From Antrodiella citrinella (lineage: Eukaryota; Basidiomycota; Agaricomycetes; Polyporales; Steccherinaceae): a stretch of 64,000 nucleotides of DNA. The position numbers and the translations under genes are program-made. The stretch covers positions 22,481-86,480 of the forward strand of contig SGPM01000092.1 of the NCBI GenBank assembly GCA_004802725.1, given 5' to 3'. This document shows, piece by piece, positions 35,901-47,367 of this stretch. Numbering within the stretch: the stretch's first letter is position 1; every line of letters begins with the position of its first letter. Below the pieces are notes generated by a model. That model saw only the letters and a list, made by a program, of their open reading frames with translations, was not told the origin of the DNA and ran no database searches.

Positions 35901-37755
35901 TCACGCCTCAAGTCGCAGGTCGTACAGACCTCCAAGGATGGTACAGTCGGATATGCGCTCATGGACTCAGTCGGCGAGGGAGGCGCAAAAGTGTCGGAGT
36001 GCAGAGGGTTGTACGCGGACAGTATGCCTGTCTCCGGTACGTGTAGTCCTCACATGGTCATTCACGATGCTTATAATCTCCTCTTACAGTCTTCAGCAAT
36101 GGATCGGATCACTTCGTGCTCCGGAACTCCAGTGTACAGCTCACGATCTTCAAGGGCCGTATCACCAGCCTGTTGGATGTTCAGCTCGAGTGCGTGATTG
36201 TACGAATCTATAACCCTTATTGTAGACTAACCACTGTATTTATAGCCGTGAGCTTATCACCCGAGGACAAACCGGTGGCCTCGTCATCTTCGATGATAGA
36301 CCCAACTACTGGGATGCTTGGGGTAAGAACGATCACTCTTTTCCCGTTCCTTTCTTACGTAGACACTAGATGTCGAGATTCACCATTTGGAAACGGCCCA
36401 TCCTCTGGAATTCTCTAACCTCGAGTTCGTGACGGACGGCCCCCTTCGTGCTTCTTTGAAAGCAGAGACGACATACGGAAAGAGCAAGATTAGCGTTACA
36501 GTGAGCATGGCTGTCTTGCATCAATGTCTCGGGATTCTGACCGTCCTTTTAGATCTCCTTGGACGCTATCGCAGGTAAGCCAGTCTACAGATCTCTCTGA
36601 GAGGATCCTGACATTCCTCTGTTAGCCTCAATGAAGAAAGGTTCAAGATCGCTTTTCAACTTTGACGCTGTGGTGGATTGGCAGGAAAAACACAAGTTCC
36701 TCAAATGTGAACTCCCATCTTAAGTCTTAATATACTTACGATCTGACCGAGATTCATGCAGTCGAGATCCCTCTTAACATTCACAGCGACGTTGCTACCT
36801 ACGAAACGCCGTTCGGACATGTTCAGAGACCCACGCACAAGAACACGACGTGGGACATGGCCAAGTTCGAGGTCTGCGGACACAAGGTTTGACAACTGCT
36901 CTGATATTCCTTCTTGACAGCAATACTGATGCGAATGAATCCCATTTAGTTCGCGGATCTGAGCGAGTTCGGATATGGTGTAGCTCTCTTGTCAGAGTCT
37001 AAATACGGCTTTTCTTGTAGAGGAAACGTCCTGGCAATATCGTTGCTGCGTGCTGGTAAGGAAGAAATCGTTCTGCAAACCACATCCACAAGTCTCAAGA
37101 ATGATCTTCGCAGCTACTGCTCCCGACGCCAATCAGGATATCGGCACGCACGAGTTCTCGTGGGCCGTGATGCCTCACCAAGGTCACTTCTTGGAGTCAG
37201 ACGTACCCATTGCGGCTTTCCTGTACAACTCGCCTTTGCATGGTCGGTGCCCCTTTTCCATGTGGTAATATACAAGCCGCTGACGTGGTTCATAGTCCGC
37301 TTTGTCCCTCAGGAATTCGTCACGGCTCCTTTCATGACCGCCAAACCACCCTTCACTATCAGCGGTGCAAGCAACGTCATCCTTGAAACCATCAAGCGCG
37401 GTGAAGACGACGACTTCAAGAAGGGCGGCAAGACTACCGTTGTGCTTCGTCTCTACGAGGCATTTGGTGGACATGCCCGTGCTAAGTTGCACATCTCCAG
37501 GCATTTACATGTGACTAGTGCCCTGATCACGAACCTACTCGAGGACGAACTGGAAGAGATTCGTATCTCGACCGATAACGACGACTTACAATCCGTCGTC
37601 TTGGACTTCCATGGATTTGAAGTGAAGACTGTGAAGGTGACCTTGGGTTCAAAGCCTCAGTAAGTCTCATCCATACAGACAAGTGTAGATGCATTCATTG
37701 ACATCGCTACAGTGAGCCGAAGAGGGAGAGCTGGGTCACTGTCGAAAGCGCTTGA
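32975..37755 (+). CDS. AMS1: Vacuolar-type GH38 alpha-mannosidase
   Basis: I join 27 exons in one frame (1132 residues, near yeast Ams1 at about 1083). The first are 32975-33248, 33299-33300, 33348-33414, 33473-33684, 33740-34065, 34117-34518, 34574-34582, 34640-34716; the last is 37713-37755. The enzyme trims alpha-mannose from free oligosaccharides in the vacuole or cytosol. Zn-site residues are in CHIDTAW (residues 289-294) and NQFHD (614-618); the nucleophile is Asp401 in WLPDSFG. No signal peptide is present ([14 protein letters not shown]), as expected for Ams1, which reaches the vacuole from the cytosol. Exons as short as 2, 9, 9, 19 and 22 nt are needed. No stop or frameshift remains once they are included. 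Confidence 0.94.
33299..33300 (+). other. AMS1: Two-nucleotide exon (GG) of the alpha-mannosidase gene
   Basis: The upstream exon ends in t after GPS at 33248. A 50-nt GT-AG intron (33249-33298) is followed by gg, then a 47-nt GT-AG intron (33301-33347), then acg aac cac tgg. Only t+gg gives Trp and keeps the conserved [16 protein letters not shown] in frame. Removing one longer intron, or keeping the second intron, shifts the frame away from everything downstream. Confidence 0.75.
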
Positions 37756-38464
37756 ACTGCCGGTGACGATCACCTCCTCAGTCATTTTTCATCGGATAAA
37801 TTTCGTTGTTACAACAGCCTATGTTCTGTAAGTATGTCCATTGGACGTCATCAAAGCATGTATACCATTGTTTGAAGTATACGAGAAATATATCGCGAAT
37901 TCCTCCAAGAACCTTTTTACAATGATGACAGCGTGGCTCTCGTGAACCTCGGTGCAACAGACTCTTCTAGCTCGGGATATTAAACTACGGTACATTTGTG
38001 AATATCACGCCATGATTTGATATCTTATCTGACTTCCGCGAATTTTCCACAGCTCATTCGAAGGTGGGTATCATTGATCGAGAGGTTGCGTCCACGCCTC
38101 TGAGTCTATTTGACAGGCCTTCCTTGGCCATGCCAAGACACTGTTTCATTGACCGGTACATATGAGAAGGCATGCTTGATCATCCGAGCTCCACATTCAC
38201 CCAGGTCTCTTGCGAGTTATACCCAAAGATGTTACGCAGCCAGTAAGGGTGTGTTCGACGTGACCTGAGAGTGCGTTGTCCACCCACGACTGCGTCCTCG
38301 TACTCGGTGTTTGTGCACCGTTTCGGGTCTACAAAGAGCTCCAAGTAAGCTATACCAATTGTCGTTTTTCCGAGGATACTGAGGACAGATCGGTAGTAGC
38401 CGCGATACGTTCGGTATAAAGAGATCGGTCGTGTCGCAAGGTATCGCTACGCGTTCTCTCTGCG
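37756..38464 (+). promoter_or_regulatory. Intergenic and AA9 promoter with TATA box
   Basis: No coding frame is seen. A TATA box (tataaa) lies at 38415-38420, 45-50 bp before the AA9 start codon, implying a very short leader. Confidence 0.55.
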
Positions 38465-39663
38465 ATGAAGCTAGCCCCTGCAACCGTTATCTTGTCTGCT
38501 TTCATATCTTCTGCGGTCGCTCATACAACAGTGTGGGGTGCGTGGGTTAATGCTGTAGATCAAGGAGATGGCAGAAACCTGTACATTCGCTCCCCCCCCA
38601 ATAACAACCCGGTCAAAAACCTCACTTCCGACGCCATGGCATGCAATGTGGACAATCGCGGTACGAGATTTTAATTGGCATGGTGTTTCTTTCCCTTCTG
38701 ACTCCTCCTTGTCACAGTGGTACCGCAGAGCGTTATTGTCAATACCGGAGACGAGTTCACCTTCGAGTGGTATCACAATACGTGAGTGCACAGACGCATA
38801 ATGCTCCGCCTTCAACTTCATCCATTGATCCTCCTCGGTAGTCGCGTATGTTGCCTCCGCTGTCGTCGATCATTCAAAGTCGTTAACTAGCACGTTACTT
38901 CTTCCCATGTCGTGATCAGGACGGTGAGCAGGCTCATTAGTTCTCATGTAACGTGGAGCTGATATCTTCCAAGATGATATAATCGGTGCGACACAGCTTT
39001 CTGGCAATATTTAATTTGCATGAAGGCTGATCCCTTGGCAGCGTCGTCGCACCATGGCCCGATCTCTGTCTACATCGCCCCCACCGCTTCTAACGGCACT
39101 GGCGAGGTGTGGGTCAAGTTGTTCGAGGATACTTACAACGTAACGAATGCCACCTGGGCGGTGGACAGGCTCATCACAGCCCATGGCCAACATTCAATCG
39201 GCATCCCTAACATTGAAACCGGAGATTATCTGCTTCGTGGTGAGTACGGGCAACTTTAACATCATGTACGGATATCAATGGTTCACTTCTAGCTGAGATT
39301 ATTGCGCTTCACGAAGCTGATTCTCTGTACTCCGTGAATCCTATACGAGGAGCAGTAAGTCCACAGATGTTCACGATCCCGATGTTGCGCTTGACGCACT
39401 GCTTGTTCTAGCAATTCTACATTTCGTGTGCCCAAGTTCACATCAATGCCACGGTCTCTGACCCCACGAAGCTTCCTGCCGGAGTTGCATTCCCGGGGGC
39501 ATACACAGACAGCACGCCTGGAATACAATTCAACATATATACGCAGGATGCTGCGAATTACGTCCCCCCTGGCCCTGATGTATGGTCTGACGCTGATGGA
39601 GGAAGTATCTCCCAGGTTGGCGTTGCTGCGTTGGCCCGTCGCATGCTTAGATTCGGTATCTGA
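38465..39663 (+). CDS. AA9 lytic polysaccharide monooxygenase
   Basis: Eight exons keep frame: 38465-38660, 38718-38781, 38842-38845, 38920-38923, 38974-38985, 39042-39239, 39293-39354, 39412-39663, giving 263 residues. A 19-residue signal peptide ends at VA, so mature His1 (HTTVWG) can form the copper histidine brace. Other landmarks are [12 protein letters not shown], the loop TRDDDIIASSHHGP with the second copper His, [20 protein letters not shown], the axial Tyr183 in QFYISC, and [14 protein letters not shown]9 enzymes oxidatively cleave cellulose or related glucans outside the cell. There is no CBM1 and no long linker. Three tiny exons of 4, 4 and 12 nt encode the loop before the second His. 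The C-terminus (ARRMLRFGI) is unusual and could hide another intron. Confidence 0.92.
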
Positions 39664-40172
39664 TGATTGGATGGAAGACATTATTGTAATGCGCAGCTTC
39701 CCTAACATTCTGCTGGAGGTGTAGGTACATACGGAACATACAGAATACTTCGAGATTGACGATTGATACCTTCGTTACGTCCTTTATGTTCACCGTCGTC
39801 GTCGTCACGGTCCATACAAATTATGAGGAAGGTCTTTGTGTTATCGGCTCTCTGTGTCACGGTAAGTCCGATCGGCATTTTCCGGTAACCTGGTAGCTGT
39901 TTGCCTCAGTGCGTCTTTATTCCTTTCTTTAACTTTTCTGTTTCATTCTGACCTACATTGCTTGACAGACGAAAGGTCATCTACAAAGGAAATATGTGTC
40001 TCTTTTCTTCGACGCAAAGGGACTCGGCAGTGTGACAAGGGAGGTACGAGCGGTAGGTAAGGGGATGGTTCCGAGACTATCGGCGGTGGTAGGGCCACTG
40101 GCTCGCCTGGTACAAAAAGTCGTCTGACTGTATATCTGTGTGTTATATCTTCACCCACTAACTGCAAGACCT
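39664..40172. other. Intergenic, no gene seen
   Basis: The 3' flank of the AA9 gene and 5' flank of the F-box gene contain no credible coding frame. Confidence 0.5.
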
Positions 40173-42673
40173 ATGAACTTCGATGTCGCCCTCATGGATG
40201 ATTCGGGCTACTCTGCCAATTTATGCCTGCCTTGGGATCTAATCTGGAGTGCCCCGAACATAGGTGGGTTTTGACGTCATGATATGCCTTGCGTTCGTCT
40301 ATGCTAAACTTATTCCTCCAATATATCTAGAAGAGCTTGCTATAGCAGAGAAATCCATCGAAGGGGCCGGCGGAGATGATTTTGACCACAGTGAACATTC
40401 CGTCGACAAAGGGTCTGGGCCGCAAAACTTGACGAAGCGGAAACGAAAGACAGAACGTCGCCATGGCAGAAAATCTGCATCTCTTCTCCTAGAGCAATGT
40501 GTGGAAATATACACCATGGTATGCATGTGTAATTCCTACGTCACGCAATTGATATCGAGCCTCCTTGCAGATTTTCAGCCTGCTCTCGCCTAGAGACCTC
40601 GTGTTTCTCTCGAGGTCGAGTAAGGGATTGCGCAAAGTTCTCATGAGTAGGACTGCAGCGGGAATATGGAAAGCCGCGAGAGAAGGTCTTGGGTATATGC
40701 CTTCCTGTCCATCAGACCTGTCCGAACCACAGTGGGCGGTGCTCCTTTTCGAGGGACAGTGCCAGGTAGGTATCTCTGAGTCGTGCAACCTCTACGCTTC
40801 AGCTTAGCTCTGCTTTTTGAAGGAATGTGGTTGTCAGAACGCATCAAACATCTTGTACGCTCTATCTTTGCGTCGTCGTATGTGCAACATGTGTTTCAAG
40901 AAACGGTAAGCTCGGCATCGTCTACTATTATTGAAGTTTCCATGTGCTCATAATGTCCCAGCACCATCGAACATTGGGTGATTCCACATCTATGTCCAGG
41001 TGGTTTGGATATCCCCCATCTTCTGCCGCACTGTATTATACGTACGTCTTCACTGACTTTGATACCCTATCGTACTGATCCGGAGGCTAGCTAGCGAAGG
41101 AAACCGCAAGTATTATTGGAAGGAGGATGTGGTCTCTATGCATAAGACCTTGTCTCTTTATCAAACCGCTGCGAGCGGCGGCGAGCTCAAAGCCATGAAG
41201 AAGTTGAAAAACTTTAAGACATCGGGTAAAGCCCGAGTTGCGGCCATTCTCGCTGTAAGTCGGGCTATCCAATATCGTCTTGTACCTGAACTCATCAGCG
41301 TCGAAGCATGCCCTGGCGGCTGGCGACTGGAAGAAGATCTGCTCCGAAGCTCGTGAAGAAGCCAAGAACCGAGTCCGAACCGAGTGCGTCTATTCCTGCA
41401 TCTTACTTGGGATAAAATACTAACAGCAGCGTTTAGATTGAAAGCACGGCTCGACAGAAGTGCTTTAGATTGTACCGAGGAAGACATTGATACTGCATTG
41501 CGGAAATGCAGCCCAGATATCAAGAAGCCACCCACTGCAGAGTGTGAGTATCGTCCCTTCCATATGTCAACATGTCGAACTCATCGTCGCTCACCTGCGC
41601 GCCTTACAGATTGGGCTCCTGCTCTTCAACGACTGCAAAATGGCATCATGAAGGCAAAGTCTCGACGCATCGAACGGGAACACGAGGACATACGCGCGGA
41701 TCGTCGGATGCTTGTGAGGGAAGCATTTAGCAAGTTCATGAAGCAATTCAAGTTGCGAGACTCCTTATGCTACCCCGACTTCAAGATCATGGCAGATGGC
41801 CCCTTCCATTCACTCATCCATCAAGACTATGACACCGAACTGCAACAAGACGATATCAACCGTGTAGACTCACAGCTCACTAATTTCGTGGAGGAGTACC
41901 GAGCCAAAGTGAAATCGTCTCTCATGGCGAAGTTATCTAATCTTGCCGCTCCGCCTTCTTCCTCGCTTTCGTCTCTGGACCTAGCTATCGCCGTCTTCAG
42001 CTGCGGAAGTTGTGCTGTACCGAAAGGGATGGATGGGATGCCCTTTCTTGTGTTCTCTTACGCAGAAGCCGCTCTACACCACCACGGCCAGAAGGACGGA
42101 AACGCACTCACGAGACACCACTCAGCTTCTCGGGCGACCACGTTTGTCCTACGATGTCTGTCCCGGTCGAATAAGAACCTGAACCCACACTCCTCCACCC
42201 CGTCCGACTTAGACGAGGTCGATGCTCGCGTTATGTGCGGCAGCTGCCCCGAGGTGCTTCAGAATGGTCAAGGCCGATCTATTTTCAAATGGAGATCATA
42301 TGTGAGTATAATGATACCATGTTGCACGCTCTATTCACTCGTGATCTTTCTGTAGGTCGTTCACCATGTGATGACCCACGGCTCGAAATCGATACCGAAC
42401 CCAGAGCGACTGTCTCTCGAGGAAGAACGAAGGGTCAAGAGTAAAGAAGGGACCGTCAATCTCAAGAAGTCTAAGAGCAATGCTTGGGTATGTGGGCATT
42501 GCACTGGGGATCGGCTTGTCTGCTCTAAGAATGGTGCCTGCCCCACCTTGCCGTTGTCAAGTACCATACAACATTTGAACGCGTACGGGCCTTCCACTCT
42601 GTCAACCAATTCCATGCTGACTTTGTTCTGCCACCAGTGCCCATGGGTTCTCTGGCACTGGCCACGCGCCTGA
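40173..42673 (+). CDS. F-box protein with CxxC cysteine-rich modules
   Basis: Ten exons keep frame: 40173-40263, 40331-40518, 40571-40765, 40823-40905, 40962-41041, 41091-41254, 41307-41383, 41437-41543, 41610-42301, 42356-42673, giving 664 residues. After a basic stretch (KRKRKTERRHGRK) comes an F-box-like helix pair (IFSLLSPRDLVFLSRSSKGL, from residue 94), then CPSDLSEPQW and a probable zinc module (ECGC and CNMC). A helical middle follows, then FSCGSC, AEAALHHHG and AWVCGHC. This architecture recurs in large expanded families in Agaricomycetes. The presumed role is substrate choice for SCF ubiquitin ligases; no target can be named. The start MNFDVALMDD at 40173 is the best upstream ATG. 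Two relatives lie in this window. Confidence 0.83.
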
Positions 42674-43165
42674 AGAGGGATCTGATTACTTCCGGTATCC
42701 GTTCATAGTACCCTATGAAATGGTCTGACTGATCACGATGATCGTGAGGTGTCATGGAAAGGTGTCAGCTGTGCCAACCCGGCTGATTGAGAAGTCGTGA
42801 TGAGAGAGTCTGCTAGCAGCCTCAGGTTCGTAGAAGCGATCTATACAGTTATGACTTGTCCTAGAAGGAATGCTGCAATCTGCGACTGTACGTAACATAC
42901 ATCCACACGCCTACTTGTAACTAGCAAATACGGTCGCGTACTAGATGACTGTGACAGAACGCATCCAAATTGTCAACAGTCGAATAGTGAGACCAGTAAG
43001 GTATAATAAGCACACATACGTTCATGCCAAATTTTATCACGTCAGAAAACTACGCCGAAGACATTGCAGCACGGTCAAGTATAGGAATTATTGGCTACAT
43101 TGTTGAGTATGGCCTGACTCAGACTACTTGTAGCATCCAATGCACCGGCGACGGCTCAAGATCAG
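42674..43165. other. Intergenic, no gene seen
   Basis: The convergent 3' flanks of the F-box gene and the DUF7918-like remnant hold no credible coding frame. Confidence 0.45.
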
Positions 43166-44233
43166 TCAGTCAGAAGTCAAGTCAATTACAACGCGTTTTC
43201 CCTGGGATTTCGACGACGACGGGATACGGATCGGAGAGGACTCTCTCTTGAGCCTTATGCGGGAGCGAGCGGCCGCGACTTCAGCCTGAGCTTGTTCCAT
43301 CTCAGCCTGCAAAGCTTTCAGTCTCTCCTGCCGGTGAGCAACACATGTTATCAATGATTGACAACGCAAGTATCCCGGCACTGCGGTAGGTCACCTCCTT
43401 TTGAAAGCAAACCTTTCATAAGACCGTCGTCGTCAAGCAAATCATTTCCCCTGACTACGTGTTTTTGCGCAGAAGACTCCGCGAGACTCGGAGTATGCAG
43501 AGAAGGCTGTCAAACTATGCTTGGAGGCAATGGCTGCGGCATAATCCCTTCAGCTTGCAATAGAGCTGCAAGGTGACAGAATTAGCACCCGTCCGCGTAA
43601 GTTAAATTTGACAAGAACACGCCTTTTGGTCTATACAGAACCTGAATTTGAAAAATGGTTGTAGCATTGAGTCTATAAAGGTCGTAGCAGAGTAATCTCA
43701 CCCTGCTGGGCAAGATTTTATCGCCTCTACTCTATCATCAAGTCAGTTATAGTAAACGACACTAGTAGAACGACCTACTCAATTTGATCTGCGTTCACGG
43801 ACAGGCCCACTGCTAATGCATCGAGATTTGTCAATGAGCTTGGTTGGGTTCCCCTTCTTATCCACTCTACGAACAACGACGCTTATGCAACCAAGGTCCT
43901 GGGAGTCTGCAGACTCACTGTCCCATAACACGTCGGTCATCAACGAAGATGCCAAAGGACAACAAATGTGTCGAGCTTTCTGGACTAGACACCTGCAAGC
44001 AAAAGGTCTATGAAGAGTTACAGGTGATGCAGAATCAGTTGGAAACCTGCCTCAACAATATTAGCATGATCACGCACCTGTCCAGTGCTACTTGGAACAA
44101 AACATGTAACAGTCCGGTCATCGACAATTTCTGTTCCATATTCCTCTAAATTCACCCCATTGACCTTAATTCGTACCACAAGGTCGTGTATACTACGCAT
44201 CGAGTGGGAAGCAAACTTGAAGGATTTGGTCAA
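43166..44233 (-). pseudogene. DUF7918-like gene, probably decayed, with C-terminal SUMO-interaction-like motif
   Basis: The minus strand begins with MTKSFKFASHSMRSIHDLVV and VNGVNLEEYGTEIVDDRTVT, which fits the N-terminal fold of the Agaricomycete DUF7918 family. Next come a block with GCISVVVRRVDKKG and GPVRERR, a Pro-rich block, then a coiled coil (RLKALQAEMEQAQAEVAAAR) and the C-terminus KRVVIDLTSD. The last is a hydrophobic-acidic motif of the SUMO-binding kind, also usual in this family. A TGA interrupts the Pro-rich block (after MPQPLPPSIV), and no intron can remove it. The function of the family is unknown. Confidence 0.6.
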
Positions 44234-44486
44234 TTACTTCAATTTCAATTTGGAGCCCGACGTTGCGTGAGGTCACATCACGAAAGGTGTGACTGTTACC
44301 GTGACGTCTCGCGCAGCTCATCACATTTCGACGCGTGACAAGACGCGTTTCCTCGTATATAGACTCGGACGCGCGCGTAAGACCGCGCTTTGTATTTTCT
44401 TGTTACTTTTACTGCCAAATACCCTTGGAGGCTTGTAGAGCTCGAGGAAAACCTGCGGGTCCACGACATCCCGCTTTCTACACACG

Positions 44487-45297
44487 ATGTCGACCAACAT
44501 CTCTATCGGAGAACTCGCCTCTTCCTTGCAACGTACCCACATTCGTGACTCTCCCAAGGAGTTCCACGAAATCACTAGGTCTGACATTTTCCCGGAGGTT
44601 CACGACGACAATAACGAGGATGAGGAAGAAGAGGAGGAAGAGGAAGAGGAAATAGAACCAAACGGGGAAATGCTTGTTGCTTTGACTCCCGAAGAGCGCG
44701 AAAGGGTATGTAATATTATGAGAGAACGACTATCTTCTCTCATAACTGACATAAGGTCAGCTACGGAGACTAATGTAATATCACGCGTTTGTGTCTTTCT
44801 GTTGCTGACTTCTAAGTCCTTGCAGGTGTGGTATGAGAAACACAAGCACCGTGCCCAGGATTTCGTGATAGTGCCAGCAAAATACAGGCCGTCCCGCATG
44901 CATCCCAAACCACCTGTCTTGCATTTCGGAGTGCCTGTCACCGCCTTCGACCTATTGCGATACGCAGTATGGCAAATACATATACCTAGAGGATCCGGGT
45001 TTCTATCCCAAACACATACATCCTCATGCTTGCCTCGCAACGGTCGAGATTCTCAAGGAGACATGCGCTTACGACGACTTTGTGCTCGAGCAGCCGTACT
45101 TTGTCGCGCCGCAGCAGGAAATGCTCGTCTCATTCTATACGAATTACAACTTCAAGACCACACGTCTCATAGCTGAGGATGAGCAGAACCTCATCGACGT
45201 ACTCAAAGGGGAGCTAGACCTGGACAGCAGTGTCATACCGAAGTGGTACTTTCCGTCCTCCGACCCTTGGAGACCTGGCATGCCCGAGACGAATTAG
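44487..45297 (+). pseudogene. Frameshifted tandem copy of an unknown acidic-tract protein
   Basis: Exon 1 is 44487-44705 and exon 2 is 44826-45297. The first part reads MSTNISIGELASSLQRTHIR, a Glu-rich tract, then RAQDFVIVPAKYRP and GVPVTAFDLLRYAVWQ. After WQ the frame breaks: compared with the copy at 45727, about 5 nt are missing where that copy reads WQGKHIY. The following sequence (YIYLEDPGFYPKHIHPH through PSSDPWRPGMPETN) continues in another frame to 45297. Exon 2 has 472 nt, not a multiple of three, consistent with one indel. A sequencing error cannot be excluded. The rest is well conserved, so the loss would be recent. Confidence 0.65.
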
Positions 45298-45726
45298 TAG
45301 TGCACTGTGCAGACATGACATCGCTCTTCGAAAGCATCTTCTCTTATAGAACTCATGTATTTCATCTCATTGGATTTGTCGTCGCGCGCCCATAATACCT
45401 ATGTCTCGCATCACATCAAATAAAGTCCTTCAAGTTTCAAGCACGAACTTCTTGCATCCTGACTAGGCCTGACTCCTACCCTCCCTAAAAAGAATAGACG
45501 CCTACATCATATGTCAGCGCTAGCTCCGAGTCATCGCTTTCGACGCGTTTTTCCTGTATTCTTCATAGCCATAAAATCTTAGAGGCCTAACATGCCTATA
45601 GATGAAGAAATTTACAGTATGTCAGGAGCCCGTAGTGTCAAAAGCTCGCTTAGCTCTTTATCTAAGCGAGTTGTGGTTGCGACCACGAGTCATCGCGCTT
45701 TCGGATTACTCCCAAATTTGCTCACG

Positions 45727-46468
45727 ATGTCGACCAGCAAACTCGCTTTTTTCTTGCAATCCACCAACATGCGTAACTCTCCCAAGGAGTTTCATGAGAT
45801 AACCAAATCCGACATCTTCCCAGAATATCACGGTGTGGACGAGGAGGAAGACGAGGAAGAAGACGAAGAAGACGAAGACGAAGAAGAGATGGAGATAGAC
45901 GGTGTCAACCTGATTCCATTGACAGACGAAGAGCGCGTAAAGGTTTGTGATGTTTATGTGTCTGTGTCATGCTGTCACTAACTTCTCGCAGGAGTGGTAT
46001 GAGAGGCACAAGCACCGTGCACAGGACTTTGTGAAACTTCCAGCCAAATACAGGCCGTCCCGGAAGAATCCCAAACCACCCGTCTTGCACTTTGGAGTGC
46101 CTGTCACTGGCTTCGACCTCCTGCGATACGCAGTGTGGCAAGGCAAGCACATCTACCTAGGGGATCTGGACACCTATCCCAAAATCATCAATCCCCATGC
46201 CTATCCCGACACAGTCGATATACTCAAAGAGACCTGCGCCTACGACGACTTTCAGCTCGCGGAACCGTACTTCGTCGCACCACAACAGGAGATGCTCGTC
46301 TCTTTGTATACGAATTACAACTTCAAGACCGCGCGTCTCATACCCGAGGACGAGCAGAACCTCATCGACACGCTCAAGGAGGAGTTGGACCTGGACAGCA
46401 GCATCCAACCGAAGTGGTACTTTCCGTCCTCCGACCCTTGGAGGCCTGGCATGCCGGAGACGGACTAG
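45727..46468 (+). CDS. Unknown basidiomycete protein with acidic tract (intact tandem copy)
   Basis: Two exons, 45727-45942 and 45992-46468, give 230 residues. The N-terminus (MSTSKLAFFLQSTNMRNSPK) is followed by FHEITKSDIFPEYHG, a run of about 25 Asp/Glu residues, then RAQDFVKLPAKYRPS, FGVPVTGFDLLRYAVWQG, CAYDDFQLAEPYFVAPQQEM and a Trp-Tyr-Phe-Pro C-terminal block. No signal peptide or membrane segment is seen. The domain is not one I recognise. It duplicates 44487-45297, with the intron at the same place. Function unknown. Confidence 0.8.
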
Positions 46469-47367
46469 ATGAGTGGAGGTTCGAGGAACGGAATCGCACA
46501 GTTGACTAGGAAGACGTCTCATCGCTCTCCAAGAGCAGCTGGTATTATAGAACTCACATGTATTTCATCTCACTGGATTCGCCTTTACGCGCACATAACG
46601 TACTCATGCCAACTATTCTTTGCGAAACCTTTGCATGAACTTATCCTGACTACTGTGGCCTCGCAGCGAGGATAAGTAGACGCTTGCGACGTGTGTCTTA
46701 CCCATCCCCCAGCATTCGACGCGTTTTCCTGCCCTTTCCAACGCTGTGAATCTAGTCGACGACAAATATCATCAAATCTTACAATGAGACATCGACTTCG
46801 CGTCAGATTCCTGCAAGACATGTTGCCCGGCCTCGTCTTTCACAACGTGGCGTTGGCGCTTGCAGAGTTGACAATGAGGAATAGCATAGTACGCTCTCTA
46901 GATACCGACTAAGTATTGTTCTTCAGTAGATCGAAAAGTGATGGAGCAGTACAGTATTCCGACGACATACACGCTTTTTGTATCAAAGCGAAGGAAGAAA
47001 AGACACAAGATACCAAGTGAATGACAGTAATAGAAACTTGAAAAGACAACGTACTATACGGGGACCTGAAGGTGAAAGGCGAAGTTGCGAGAGATGCAAG
47101 AGATGGTTTACTTGGGTGATATCGGGATGCATGTATATATGACACGAAAAATTGCGAAGGGAATCAAGGAGGTTAGGGTATACGACAAGATGTGATATAG
47201 TCCACAGTAGATTGCGATACGCGCTTTGAACACGAAGACATCCAGGATGGAGAAGATGAGACGAAGATTACGAACGAATGGCGAGGAGTAGCGAGCGGAC
47301 GGGCATGAGCAGACGCAAGGGAACAAGCAAGGTACGGATCAAGGGGTGAGATGGAGGAAGAGCGGTG
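46469..47367. other. Intergenic, no gene seen
   Basis: The 3' flanks of two convergent genes hold short frames only, none recognisable. Confidence 0.45.
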
